A stretch of DNA of 64,000 bases, taken from NCBI GenBank assembly GCA_937927895.1, contig CALGKA010000035.1, forward strand, positions 1 to 64,000, read 5' to 3'. Each line of letters begins with the position of its first letter. Within the stretch, counting starts at the first letter, position 1. A program made the translations under genes and the position numbers. Origin of the DNA: an uncultured Granulosicoccaceae bacterium. GTDB lineage: Bacteria > Pseudomonadota > Gammaproteobacteria > Granulosicoccales > Granulosicoccaceae. Below, piece after piece: positions 46,192-55,520 of the stretch. The notes beneath the pieces were generated by a model. That model was not told where the DNA came from and did no database searches. It saw nothing but the letters and a program-made list of their open reading frames with translations.

Positions 46192-47772
46192 TTGAATGCA
46201 TCGGACAATCAAATGAATGGCGCAGAAAGCTTAGTCCACACATTAATCGATAGTGGCATTGAAGTGTGCTTTTCAAACCCTGGCACCTCAGAAATGCACT
46301 TTGTTGCAGCGCTCGACAAGATAGCAGGCATGCGCTGCGTATTGGGTCTATTCGAAGGTGTCGTGACCGGGGCTGCAGATGGTTACTACCGTATGAAAGA
46401 CAAACCCGCAGTCACTTTGCTCCATACGGGCCCGGGCTTGGGAAACGGTATCGCCAATCTACACAATGCTCGCAAAGCCGATAGCGGCATAGTAAATATA
46501 GTAGGCGATCACGCAACCTACCATGTAGAACACGATGCACCACTAACAGCCGACGTAGAAGGCATTGCAGCACCTGTTTCTGCATGGGTTAAAACAAGTA
46601 CAAGCGCCACTGATGTGGCAACAGATGGTGCACAAGCGGTCGCACAAGCTAGCACTTACCCCGGACGTGTGGCATCACTTATTTTACCGGCCAACACGGC
46701 ATGGGAAAAATCTACCGGACCCGCTGAGAAAGCGACGGTTCCGACAGCGCCAAAAGTACCAAGCTCACGTGTTCAAGCCATTGCAGATGTCTTACGTCGT
46801 GGTGAACCTACCGCCATCGTGATGACAGGCTTCAGTCTACGATCAAAGCCCCTGGAAACAGCCAGCAGAATTGCTATGGCAACTGGCGCACAGCTATTTG
46901 GCCAAACCTCCAACGCTCGACTTGAACGCGGTGCCGGTCGTGTGCCATTAAAAATGGTGCCTTATGCAGTGGATGCAGCCATAAAAGAACTCGCCCCTTT
47001 TCAAAACATAATCACAATATCAGCTAAAACACCGGTCGCGTTTTTTGCCTACCCTAACAAACCAAGCAGCCTGGCTCCAGCCGATAGCGCAACTCATGTA
47101 CTTGCCCACGCCCATGAAGACTGCGTTGAAGCACTAAACGAACTCGCAGATCTACTCAGCGCTAATTCGCACACCCCTATCATCCAAAACGAGCCAGTAG
47201 CAGCAATTCCTACTAATGCGCCGCTTGATCACCAAGCGATCGCAATGACTATAGCCAACCTATTGCCAGACAATGCGATTGTTATAGATGAAGCTATTAC
47301 AGCGGCACCTGCCTTACTTCAAGAGACAAGCAAAGCCGCCCCGCATGATCTACTGCAAATTTGCGGTGGTTCAATTGGTATCGGTTTTCCTTTAGCTACC
47401 GGTGCCGCTGTTGCCTGCCCCGATCGCAAAGTAGTAGCACTGCAAGCTGACGGTAGTGGCATGTACACATTGCAGGCCCTCTGGACCCAAGCACGTGAAA
47501 ACCTGGATATCACCACTGTTGTGCTATCCAACCGGGCTTACGCAATTCTTAAGCACGAGCTGAATAATGTTGGTGCAATTTCAGGCGACAACGCCGGCAA
47601 CATTGCGCTCGACATGATGGAACTTAATCGCCCCGATCTAAACTGGGTGTCACTGGCACGCGGCATGGGCGTTGAGGGTGGGCGCGCTACTGATGTTAAA
47701 AGCCTTGTTGCTGAATTAAACAAAGGACTGAGTAGCGACGGGCCTTATTTAATTGAAGCGGTCTTTGGTTGA
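46192..47772 (+). CDS. Thiamine-pyrophosphate enzyme, acetolactate-synthase-like
   Basis: 526 residues. The start is TTG 46192: a perfect AGGAGG (46178-46183) lies 8 nt upstream, whereas ATG 46213 is too far away. The N-terminal pyrimidine-binding domain has FSNPGTSEMHF and the catalytic Glu in GLFEGVVTGAADGYYR; the central domain is atypical; the C-terminal diphosphate domain has the ADGSGMYTLQALWTQARE motif (GDGx25-30N type). This is a widespread branch annotated as acetolactate synthase large subunit, but without an IlvH partner its reaction is unknown; 2-oxoacid decarboxylation is likely. The next gene is an AruH-like aminotransferase, so the two may convert an amino acid via its 2-oxoacid. 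Confidence 0.85.
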   Translation: MNASDNQMNGAESLVHTLIDSGIEVCFSNPGTSEMHFVAALDKIAGMRCVLGLFEGVVTGAADGYYRMKDKPAVTLLHTGPGLGNGIANLHNARKADSGIVNIVGDHATYHVEHDAPLTADVEGIAAPVSAWVKTSTSATDVATDGAQAVAQASTYPGRVASLILPANTAWEKSTGPAEKATVPTAPKVPSSRVQAIADVLRRGEPTAIVMTGFSLRSKPLETASRIAMATGAQLFGQTSNARLERGAGRVPLKMVPYAVDAAIKELAPFQNIITISAKTPVAFFAYPNKPSSLAPADSATHVLAHAHEDCVEALNELADLLSANSHTPIIQNEPVAAIPTNAPLDHQAIAMTIANLLPDNAIVIDEAITAAPALLQETSKAAPHDLLQICGGSIGIGFPLATGAAVACPDRKVVALQADGSGMYTLQALWTQARENLDITTVVLSNRAYAILKHELNNVGAISGDNAGNIALDMMELNRPDLNWVSLARGMGVEGGRATDVKSLVAELNKGLSSDGPYLIEAVFG

Positions 47773-47862
47773 AGCTGTCACCTTCATTAAAGCTGCGTTG
47801 TAAACAATTGACTTCGCAAGAATACCAACGCACTCAATATTACCTATGAATATAAACCAACA

Positions 47863-49053
47863 ATGAAAAACAATAGCCCTGGTGTTTCCTCGTTTACTGA
47901 TCGCATAGGTGGCAGCGGTGCCGCGGCGTGGGATATTCATATCATCGCAAGTGAAGCACAAGAGCGCGGTGAAGACGTCATACTTTTAAGTATCGGTGAT
48001 CCAGATTTCTCAACACCTAAACCCGTGGTTGACTGCGCTATTAACGCGCTTAACAATGGCGATACCCACTATGCAGCGACCGCTGGCCGTACAGAGTTGC
48101 GTCAGGCTATCGCCGATGACTTCTCTAAACAATCCGGCCTTGCCACCGAAGTAGACAATGTGTTTGTGTTTGCGGGCACGCAGAACGCACTTTTTTCAGC
48201 AAGTCTCGTAGTGCTTGAACACGGTGATGAAGTGATTGCACTAGAGCCCATGTACGTGAGCTACGAAGCAACCTTGCAACTAGGTGGCGCGAAGCTTGTG
48301 AAAGTCGCACAACCGGCTGACAACGGCTTCCGACTTGATATCAAACTAGTCGAACAAGCCATCACAAAAGCAACCCGCGCCATCGTAATCACCACACCGA
48401 ACAACCCGACCGGTGTGGCGATGACACCCAGTGAGCTCGAATCAATTGCAACACTCGCAATTAAGCATAATCTTTGGGTGATTTCCGATGAAATATATAC
48501 CGATATTATTTTCGACGGTGAGCATCATTCGATTGCTGCACTGCCCAATATGGCTGAACGCACCATAACCATTAACGGACTATCTAAGTCACATGCCATG
48601 ACTGGCTGGAGAGTCGGGTGGACAATTGCACCTAAACAATTAGCACAGCACTTTGACAATTTAACGCTGTGCATGCTCTACGGTATTCCAGGCTTTGTTC
48701 AAGAGGCAGCACTACTAGCCCTTACCGATGAACGAGAAGCAAGCATTGTTATGCGAGACACCTATAAAAAGCGCCGCGACCTAGTCTGTAGTGAGCTGGC
48801 TAAGGCCAAAAAACTACCGCTATTAAAACCGGACGCTGCCATGTATGTAATGGCTGATATAAGAGCCTATGGAATGCCTTGTCATGACTTCTGCCACGCA
48901 CTCTACAACGCGACGGGTGTATCGGTACTCGATGCCGGAGCCTTTGGCTCAAGTGCGGACGGCTGGATTCGTATTTCATTTACTCTAGGTGAAGACACAC
49001 TAAAAACAGGCTGCGAAAGAATCGTAGCATTTTTAGCGAGTCTACCAGACTAG
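47863..49053 (+). CDS. Class-I aminotransferase, AruH (arginine:pyruvate transaminase)-like
   Basis: 396 residues, fold-type I PLP enzyme. PLP lysine is Lys242 in GLSKSHAMTGWRVGW; Asp209 and Tyr212 (SDEIYTD) contact the cofactor; NNPTG (180-184) is present. The N-terminal block SSFTDRIGGSGAAAWDIH...SIGDPDFSTP and LTLCMLYGIPGFVQEAALLAL closely follow Pseudomonas aeruginosa AruH as I recall it, which transfers the amino group of L-arginine to pyruvate. In Pseudomonas the next enzyme, AruI, is a TPP-dependent 2-ketoarginine decarboxylase; here too a TPP enzyme gene lies 90 bp upstream, though of a different subfamily. Arginine as substrate is an inference. Confidence 0.88.
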   Translation: MKNNSPGVSSFTDRIGGSGAAAWDIHIIASEAQERGEDVILLSIGDPDFSTPKPVVDCAINALNNGDTHYAATAGRTELRQAIADDFSKQSGLATEVDNVFVFAGTQNALFSASLVVLEHGDEVIALEPMYVSYEATLQLGGAKLVKVAQPADNGFRLDIKLVEQAITKATRAIVITTPNNPTGVAMTPSELESIATLAIKHNLWVISDEIYTDIIFDGEHHSIAALPNMAERTITINGLSKSHAMTGWRVGWTIAPKQLAQHFDNLTLCMLYGIPGFVQEAALLALTDEREASIVMRDTYKKRRDLVCSELAKAKKLPLLKPDAAMYVMADIRAYGMPCHDFCHALYNATGVSVLDAGAFGSSADGWIRISFTLGEDTLKTGCERIVAFLASLPD

Positions 49054-50201
49054 TAAATCTGCTCGCGAAGTTGCATTGAGCGTTCCATGCCATCTGTTAA
49101 TCCATAGCGCGAATAAACGGCCGTGGCTTTTTGCAAAGACAGCTTAGCATTATGCATACTGGTATTTGACCGATACAGTTCAACCATAACATCAGGTTGA
49201 CGACGATACTGCGCACGCTTTGACGCATTCGCCAAAGATGCCTCAGCCTGCTGGCGAAAGCGCCATGCTTGTAACGCATCACCACGTGCAAGCATTTGAT
49301 TGTATAGCTGACCATAGTCACGTGCAGCGCCGATCGCGGCAACACTTTTTTCATACTCGCTATAGTGGGACTGCAATTGCTGTTCGATTTCTTCCGCGTC
49401 AATGTTAGTTAATCCATTATCTATAAGCACACCTAGTAATCGCTTAGCATCTTGTAGATTACCAGAGGCCGCGTGAAGCTTTATTGCCTCTATGCCTGAC
49501 TGCTGAGCCTGTTCGATATTATGCTCACTGGCGTACCCGCGATAAAGCGTCTCGTGGGCACTGGCGGCTGCACCGTATCGATTCAAACTAAGGTTTGTTT
49601 TTACCACTTGCTGCAAGGCTTGTTCAGATTCATAGAATCGACCTTGGCTTATATTCCACCGAGATAGCAACAATTGATCATAAGAGTCAGAAGCTTGTCT
49701 GGCGCGCTTGCGATCATACAAATGTAGACGCCCCATCTGTATGTGAACACCAGCTAGTTCTACATCAAGGCCTAGCTCTCCATAGAGCTCTAGCGCTTCA
49801 GACAAATAGACTCCAGCCATGCCAAGATCTCCCTGCAAAAGAGCTAGCTCTCCCAACTCACTTATAGCCAGCGCTAAACGTTCGTTGTCGGCAGCGGCAA
49901 CCGCTTGCAATGCACGTTCAAGCAATAGTTCTTTCGCGCGGCGATAATCACCAGAGCCTGTTAGCGCCTCAATCTCTGATGAAAGCACTGGGCGAGTAAC
50001 GGAAATAACATTGTCTAACTGTTGAGCGAGAGGCACGGTAGCAAATGGCGAAGCCGGGCTTTGGCGCTCTACACTTTGCTGCAGCTTATTCTGACTGCCT
50101 GTATTCACATAACTATGTATAAGACTAATCAACCCGACGCTTACTATTACCGAAAACACTGATTCTTTTTTTCGGTATAGCCAACTACGTTTTCGACTCA
50201 T
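49050..50201 (-). CDS. Membrane-anchored TPR-like protein
   Basis: 383 residues with a single N-terminal membrane segment (about 14-30) after a basic start (MSRKRSWLYRKK), so most of it faces the periplasm. Residues ~75-370 are helical, Ala/Leu/Tyr-rich, with TPR-type pairs (RRAKELLLERALQAVAAADNERLALAISELGELALLQGDLGMAGVYLSEALELYGELGL; EQAQQSGIEAIKLHAASGNLQDAKRLLGVLI). Protein-protein scaffold is the likely role; partner unknown. Its stop shares the bases CTAG with the stop of the convergent aminotransferase gene. Confidence 0.75.
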   Translation of the reverse strand: MSRKRSWLYRKKESVFSVIVSVGLISLIHSYVNTGSQNKLQQSVERQSPASPFATVPLAQQLDNVISVTRPVLSSEIEALTGSGDYRRAKELLLERALQAVAAADNERLALAISELGELALLQGDLGMAGVYLSEALELYGELGLDVELAGVHIQMGRLHLYDRKRARQASDSYDQLLLSRWNISQGRFYESEQALQQVVKTNLSLNRYGAAASAHETLYRGYASEHNIEQAQQSGIEAIKLHAASGNLQDAKRLLGVLIDNGLTNIDAEEIEQQLQSHYSEYEKSVAAIGAARDYGQLYNQMLARGDALQAWRFRQQAEASLANASKRAQYRRQPDVMVELYRSNTSMHNAKLSLQKATAVYSRYGLTDGMERSMQLREQIY

Positions 50202-50334
50202 ATCTATTCTCCAATTGAAGAACGATTCTTTCGAATGTTAGAAACGACCTATTGAAAACTGACCTGCAGAGTACAGATCCAATCCAATGTTAAAACCATA
50301 CTACAAAGTCTCCTACATAACCAACCAGAAGCCA

Positions 50335-51231
50335 CTACATTGCTAGCGAGAGCTCTATAGCCTCTGCAATTGCATCAGGTTTTTGCGCAGGCGCCATTAT
50401 ATGTACCCCGGCAAGCCCGGGGATCTCACGATACTGCTGAATTAGTTCAGCGCAAATCTTTCGACCTTCCGCTTTTGCATTTGCCGCCTGCTCTAATCGC
50501 TTAATAATTGCGTCTGGAATCGTCACACCATACAGATTGTTATTCATCCAAATGGCAGACTTAGCAGATACAATCGGACCAATACCCAACAAAACACCAA
50601 TCTTATCGGTAACACCTTCCTCATTGAGCCTTGCGATATATCGCTTTGCTACCTCGGGTTCAAAACAAAATTGCGTCTGCGCAAATTGCGCTCCACAATC
50701 TATTTTCGCGTTTAAGCCTTCAGGCTTCCAATCAGCTGGTGGGTCAATTGGCATATCGGCAGCGCCTACAAAAAATGGCGGTGGATCTACAACCGTTTTG
50801 CCCGAAGGCAATAGCCCCTCTTCTCGCAATGAGGTAGCGAGCTTTATCAATTCACGCGAATCAAGATCAAAAACCGCTTTTGCATCCGGCTGATCACCCT
50901 TTGCAGGATCGTCCCCCATCAGCATAAGCAAGTTATAACAGCCTTGTGCTGCGGCGCCTAATAAGTCTGCGGTTATGGCAATTCTATTTCTGTCCCGACA
51001 GGTGATTTGTAATACTGGCTCATGACCATTCGCAGCGAGTAAGGCGGCGGCAGCAAAGCTACTCATGGTGGTAGATGCTCCGGCGCCGTCTGTAACGTTA
51101 ATAGCATCTACTTTACCGCGCAGATATTCAGCCTCTGCAAGAAGCATAGTTTTAGTGGCAGCAATGGGCGGTACAATCTCTGCCGTCATTGCAAACTGGC
51201 CGGTTTTTAGTTTTTCGCTTAACGCAGTCAT
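50335..51231 (-). CDS. Methylenetetrahydrofolate reductase family protein
   Basis: 298 residues, a (beta/alpha)8 barrel. Family blocks: TAEIVPP near the N-terminus, DAINVTDGAGASTTMSS, GHEPVLQITCRDRNRIAITADLLGAAAQGCYNLLMLMGDDP and AQFAQTQFCFEPEVAKRYIARL. It is the FAD enzyme that reduces 5,10-methylene-THF to 5-methyl-THF, or a close relative working in C1 catabolism. The GHEPVLQITCRDRNR wording is more like the catabolic MetF-like branch found with THF-dependent demethylases than like E. coli MetF; no such partner is adjacent. Confidence 0.85.
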   Translation of the reverse strand: MTALSEKLKTGQFAMTAEIVPPIAATKTMLLAEAEYLRGKVDAINVTDGAGASTTMSSFAAAALLAANGHEPVLQITCRDRNRIAITADLLGAAAQGCYNLLMLMGDDPAKGDQPDAKAVFDLDSRELIKLATSLREEGLLPSGKTVVDPPPFFVGAADMPIDPPADWKPEGLNAKIDCGAQFAQTQFCFEPEVAKRYIARLNEEGVTDKIGVLLGIGPIVSAKSAIWMNNNLYGVTIPDAIIKRLEQAANAKAEGRKICAELIQQYREIPGLAGVHIMAPAQKPDAIAEAIELSLAM

Positions 51232-51361
51232 CTTTGATCAACACCATAAAGTCAGCCTAAGAGCTTACAAGCGTATCGTGTTTTGCTATTGTGAACATAC
51301 GACAAGTCAATATCTAAAGCCGCAACAACACCCCACCATGGTCAACGCAATAGAGTGAATC

Positions 51362-52516
51362 ATGAACTATCGCAAGAGAAGCATTTACCAGTCCGAACAT
51401 GAATCACTACGCGATGGCATTCGACGATTCCTGCAAGAACACGCTGTTCCAAAGCTAGCTGAATGGGAAACACAAGGGTTTGCAGATCGCGCTCTTTGGC
51501 AAGGCCTGGGGAACCTGGGTGCGATGTCAGCTATGGTCTCGTCAGAGTACAGTGGCAGCGCTAGCGATATGCTTACCGCCGCCATAATCTATGAAGAGAT
51601 CGGGCGCTGTGGTGTTGCTGGAGTAAGCGGCATTGCAGTGCACGATATTGTCGCCTATTACCTTCAACATCATGCAAGCGATACACTAAAACAGGAATGG
51701 CTACCAAAAGCTGTCAGTGGTGAAACTCTATTCGCGGTCGCGATGACTGAACCCGGAGCGGGCTCTGATCTCAGAGGCATTAAAACACGTGCCGAGTTAA
51801 ACGGTGATCACTACATATTAAACGGTTCAAAAATATTTATTACTAATGGTTTAGCTGCTGATGCCATAGCGGTAGTATGCCGCACTGACCTCAACGCCGA
51901 ACGCGGTGGTCTTAGCTTGTTATTGGTTGACACCAATAGCGCTGGCTTCAAACGCGGTCGTAAACTGGAAAAGCTTGGTCAAAAATCTCAAGACATAGCA
52001 GAGCTATTTTTTGAAGATGTAAAAGTTCCAGCCGGCAATCTTATTGGCGACGAAAGCCGCGGGCTAAACATACTCATGAGTGAACTACCATTTGAGCGAT
52101 TAGTAATAGGGTTAATTGCTCTTGGGGCTGCAAAGTGTGCTTACGAACATACTATTGAATATGTAGAAAACCGCAAAGCCTTTGGTAAAAACATTGCTGA
52201 ATTCCAAAACACTAAATACAAATTGGCAGAAGTGAGAACAGAAATTGAAGTAGGTGAGGCTTTTGTCGATCGCTGTGTTGAAGCCCATAGCAATAAATCA
52301 CTCTCAACAGAACAAGCCTCTATGTGCAAGCTTTGGCTCACCGAGATGCAAGACAGAGTCATGGACACCTGCTTGCAACTACATGGCGGCTACGGCTACA
52401 TGTGGGAATACCCTATAGCCAAGCTATACGCTGACTCACGGGTACAAAGAATTTATGGCGGTACGTCTGAAATAATGAAAGAGCTTATTAGCCGCACACC
52501 AGCATTAGACAGCTAG
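51362..52516 (+). CDS. Acyl-CoA dehydrogenase, LCAD-type
   Basis: 384 residues. FAD/substrate motifs: FAVAMTEPGAGSDLRGI (124-140), YILNGSKIFITNG (151-163), LQLHGGYGYMWEYPI (339-352). The usual catalytic Glu position near the C-terminus (YEGTS in MCAD) is Gly here (IYGGTSEIMKELI), exactly as in long-chain acyl-CoA dehydrogenase, where the base comes from the earlier helix; the matching residue is Glu262 (CAYEHTIEYV). Catalyses the first step of fatty-acid beta-oxidation, passing electrons to ETF. With FadL and VolA-like lipase in the same window this fits fatty-acid use, although they are not clustered. Followed 36 bp later by the argE-like gene. Confidence 0.93.
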   Translation: MNYRKRSIYQSEHESLRDGIRRFLQEHAVPKLAEWETQGFADRALWQGLGNLGAMSAMVSSEYSGSASDMLTAAIIYEEIGRCGVAGVSGIAVHDIVAYYLQHHASDTLKQEWLPKAVSGETLFAVAMTEPGAGSDLRGIKTRAELNGDHYILNGSKIFITNGLAADAIAVVCRTDLNAERGGLSLLLVDTNSAGFKRGRKLEKLGQKSQDIAELFFEDVKVPAGNLIGDESRGLNILMSELPFERLVIGLIALGAAKCAYEHTIEYVENRKAFGKNIAEFQNTKYKLAEVRTEIEVGEAFVDRCVEAHSNKSLSTEQASMCKLWLTEMQDRVMDTCLQLHGGYGYMWEYPIAKLYADSRVQRIYGGTSEIMKELISRTPALDS

Positions 52517-52552
52517 CACTATTTAAAATAGCAACAGATTATATAAATACAC

Positions 52553-53752
52553 ATGAAACGAAACGACATTATAAAGACTTCTATCGCCATCTTAAATGAA
52601 CTGGTTGGCTTTGATACTACCTCTCGGGAATCTAATCTTGCGATTATCGAACACATAAGGTCTTATCTCGACAACCTGGGTATCGAGTCAAGATTAACGC
52701 ACGACTCAACAGGCACAAAAGCCAACCTATGGGCAACAATAGGCCCCAATTCAATTGGCGGCGTGGTGTTATCGGGCCACTTGGATGTTGTACCAGTCGA
52801 CGGCCAACAATGGTCTCACGATCCATTCGACATGCGGCAGTCTGATGGAAAATTGTTCGGCCGTGGTGTAGTCGACATGAAAGGGTTTATTGCCGTTTGC
52901 CTTGCCATGGCACCACAGATGTTAAAACAAGACCTACAACTCCCTATTCACTTTGCCTTTAGTTATGACGAAGAAATCGGCTGCGTTGGGGTTCATGGCC
53001 TACTGAAAGATGTAGTAGACAACCTACCGCTACCAAGAGCGGTTATTGTTGGTGAGCCCACCTCCATGAAAATAATTGGCGGCCACAAAGGCTCACGAAG
53101 TTTTAGAACCACAGTCAAAGGCGTACCCGCACATTCCAGCGACCCACGCTTGGGAGTTAACTCTATAATGGCGGCAGCGCGTATTGTTACATTCCTTGAA
53201 TCGCTTCAATCCGAACTAAGCGATAACGCAGACCCCAACAGCCCATTTGACCCGCCTTACACAACTATAGATTTGGGCATTATAAACGGTGGCACCGCCA
53301 ACAATATAATTCCAGAATTCACCGCTATCGAGTGGGGCTACAGACTAGTACCACAAGACAATGCAGATGATATACAGAAACGTGTGATCGACTTTATAGA
53401 TCAGGAAGTAACACCACCGCTGAAAGCACAATCAATCAATGCAAGCGTCTCTACTGAAATCACCAACAATATGATTGCGCTTATTCCGGACGATCAATCC
53501 CCTGCAGAACAACTCATAAGGCATATCACAGGTCTAAATAATTCAGGTGTGGTGAGCTTTGGCACCGAGGCCGGTGCATTTCAACACTCCGGCATACCGG
53601 CAGTGGTGTTTGGCCCAGGTAGCATTAAACAAGCCCACCAGCCGGATGAATTTATAGAAATTACCCAACTCGAAGAGTGCATTGATTTTGTTGGCAAGCT
53701 ACTAAACTGGGCACAACAAGAAAACCCTGACGCAATTTTTGGTTCAGACTAG
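52553..53752 (+). CDS. argE: Acetylornithine deacetylase-like (ArgE) M20 metallohydrolase
   Basis: 399 residues, M20 family. Zinc ligands and catalysis: SGHLDVVPVDG (His76, Asp78), RGVVDMKG (Asp108), DEEIGCVG (Glu140/141), GEPTSM, and the late His in IKQAHQPDEFIEI. The dimerisation lid starts at HKGSRSFRTTVKGVPAHSS, as in ArgE. Family members remove the acetyl group of N-acetylornithine in arginine synthesis. Here it follows an acyl-CoA dehydrogenase gene and is not with other arg genes, so a related catabolic N-acyl-amino-acid hydrolase is possible. Confidence 0.88.
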   Translation: MKRNDIIKTSIAILNELVGFDTTSRESNLAIIEHIRSYLDNLGIESRLTHDSTGTKANLWATIGPNSIGGVVLSGHLDVVPVDGQQWSHDPFDMRQSDGKLFGRGVVDMKGFIAVCLAMAPQMLKQDLQLPIHFAFSYDEEIGCVGVHGLLKDVVDNLPLPRAVIVGEPTSMKIIGGHKGSRSFRTTVKGVPAHSSDPRLGVNSIMAAARIVTFLESLQSELSDNADPNSPFDPPYTTIDLGIINGGTANNIIPEFTAIEWGYRLVPQDNADDIQKRVIDFIDQEVTPPLKAQSINASVSTEITNNMIALIPDDQSPAEQLIRHITGLNNSGVVSFGTEAGAFQHSGIPAVVFGPGSIKQAHQPDEFIEITQLEECIDFVGKLLNWAQQENPDAIFGSD

Positions 53753-53777
53753 TTCTTGACTGTAATCATTGAGCTAT

Positions 53778-54743
53778 TTAGACAAACTGATAGAGCGCTG
53801 CGAAAATACAAAAACAAGCGACCGCCACATTGAAATAACCCAACCGCGCAAACTTATTCGCCAGTACATCAGGGTGGCGATCTGAAATTAGCATCGGCAA
53901 ACCATTACCAGGTTTTCGAATGACATTTTCAATCCGCTCAACACCTTTTTGCTCATAAAGATCTCGTGCAAGTGCCTTCGCACGCTTAACAGCACTCTGC
54001 CACTCTTCAGGATCTAACTCGCCATTTTGATCAACATCAAACTCTTCAAGAAGCCATGTTTGATCTTTTTTCCAGGTGGTTAATAAGCTGCCTACTTCCG
54101 CATTTTCATTGTACGACGTAATAGCGCAACCATCTGCACGCAGCTCACCGATCACATACATTTTAGCGCCATGAGCAATATACTTTGACGAAAAGTACTT
54201 GCCAAATTCAGCCCATGATCGCTGACTGCTAGAGATTACCTTTGCCCCTTTAGGATTGACGATGCAAACACCCGTTTCATCGCGAATCACAAAAGGAATT
54301 TCACTCGCCCCGATCTGTAAAGGGAATAAACCACCCCTACCCGCAATATTATTTTTGCGCAGTCCAATACCAAGCTTAATTATAAAGTAGCGATGCCATA
54401 CACACGGAGGCCCTGACAAAAAACCCTGCGTTTCACGATTGCCGTAAAACTCGCAACTACCCTGCAGCTCAACAAACCCCTGCGCTGCACTCACCACTTT
54501 TGAGCGCGGAGTATCAATCATATAAAGGCGTAGTGCCTTCGCACTCAAAGCCGCCCAAATGGCGAGCGCTGCCGCGAGAATGAAACCACACGCCTTAACT
54601 ATAGGATTAGATAGATCACCAAATACAACATAACCCACTACCCCAAGTGTTATAAAATCTATCAGATAGGGCGATACAAAACCGCTTGCCGAACCAATGG
54701 AATCGTTCGGTATTGAACGGATTTTGTCAACAGTTACAGTCAT
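53778..54743 (-). CDS. GIDE-domain membrane protein with an EF-hand
   Basis: 321 residues. Two hydrophobic segments near the N-terminus (about 27-42 and 50-69) and one at the C-terminus (305-320) bracket a GIDE-type (MULAN-like) domain, seen as VELQGSCEFYGNRETQGFLSGPPCVWHRYFI and WLLEEF. A perfect 12-residue EF-hand loop, DVDQNGELDPEE (residues 236-247; Asp at 1, 3, Asn at 5, Glu 7, Asp 9, Glu 12), follows at once. GIDE proteins often pair with LemA, and lemA is 19 bp upstream on the same strand, so they probably act together at the membrane, with calcium as a possible signal. Confidence 0.85.
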   Translation of the reverse strand: MTVTVDKIRSIPNDSIGSASGFVSPYLIDFITLGVVGYVVFGDLSNPIVKACGFILAAALAIWAALSAKALRLYMIDTPRSKVVSAAQGFVELQGSCEFYGNRETQGFLSGPPCVWHRYFIIKLGIGLRKNNIAGRGGLFPLQIGASEIPFVIRDETGVCIVNPKGAKVISSSQRSWAEFGKYFSSKYIAHGAKMYVIGELRADGCAITSYNENAEVGSLLTTWKKDQTWLLEEFDVDQNGELDPEEWQSAVKRAKALARDLYEQKGVERIENVIRKPGNGLPMLISDRHPDVLANKFARLGYFNVAVACFCIFAALYQFV

Positions 54744-54762
54744 CGTAATACCCGATTAACGA

Positions 54763-55338
54763 CTAAGCCGCAAAGAGATGCTCTATATCTACATCTTTAA
54801 GATCTTCTTCATTAACTTCAAAAAGTTGCGCTTGAGTAAAGTTGAACTTACTAGCCACTATATTAGTCGGAAATTCTTCTACAACGATATTATTGATATT
54901 AACCGAATCATTGTAGTACTCGCGACGATCTGCAATCGCATTTTCAAGTGAGCTAATACGTGTTTGTAACCGCATAAAAGACTCATTGCTTTTAAGCTCC
55001 GGATAATTCTCAGTCAATGCAAACAACCGACCAAGCGTATTAGACATCAGAGACTCAGCAACTCCTAGCTCAGCCATATCACCCGATTGCCGAGCATTAG
55101 AAACCTGTGATCGCGCCAGAGTAACTTTTTCAAGTGTCTCTTGCTCATACTTCATGTACTCGCGGCAAGTAGTCACAAGCTTAGGCAATTCATCATGCCG
55201 TTGCTTCAGCAGAACATCAATATTGCTCCAGGCAGCCTTAACATTGTGCTTCAATCGAACCAACCGATTGAACATTGTAATCACATAACCAACAAGCGCG
55301 ACAATCGCCACAAGCAGCACAACAGAAAAGATTCCCAT
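54763..55338 (-). CDS. lemA: LemA family protein
   Basis: 191 residues from ATG 55338 (GGGAG about 8 nt upstream); an in-frame extension to 55440 is not LemA-like. One N-terminal membrane helix (about 2-22), then the LemA helical bundle: MFNRLVRLKHNVKAAWSNIDVLLKQRHDELPKLV, LTENYPELKSNESFMRLQTRISSLENAIADRREYYND, VNINNIVVEEFPTNIVA. These blocks are nearly invariant in the family. Function is uncertain; the N-out topology places the bundle in the cytoplasm or periplasm depending on the protein. Forms an operon with the GIDE protein gene. Confidence 0.95.
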   Translation of the reverse strand: MGIFSVVLLVAIVALVGYVITMFNRLVRLKHNVKAAWSNIDVLLKQRHDELPKLVTTCREYMKYEQETLEKVTLARSQVSNARQSGDMAELGVAESLMSNTLGRLFALTENYPELKSNESFMRLQTRISSLENAIADRREYYNDSVNINNIVVEEFPTNIVASKFNFTQAQLFEVNEEDLKDVDIEHLFAA

Positions 55339-55520
55339 AAGACCAGCTCCCCGTATTATTTTTATTTCGTCACGATAGCGGCAACTCTCAAAAATTCTTA
55401 AAAAACCCACCAACTGGACACTACCAACGAATACCCACACTCTAATACTGCCAACCGTCTCACAAGAATCCCCCCACCCACTTTTTTGAGCTTTTTTCTT
55501 TTTTTGCTTTTGCTGTTGCT

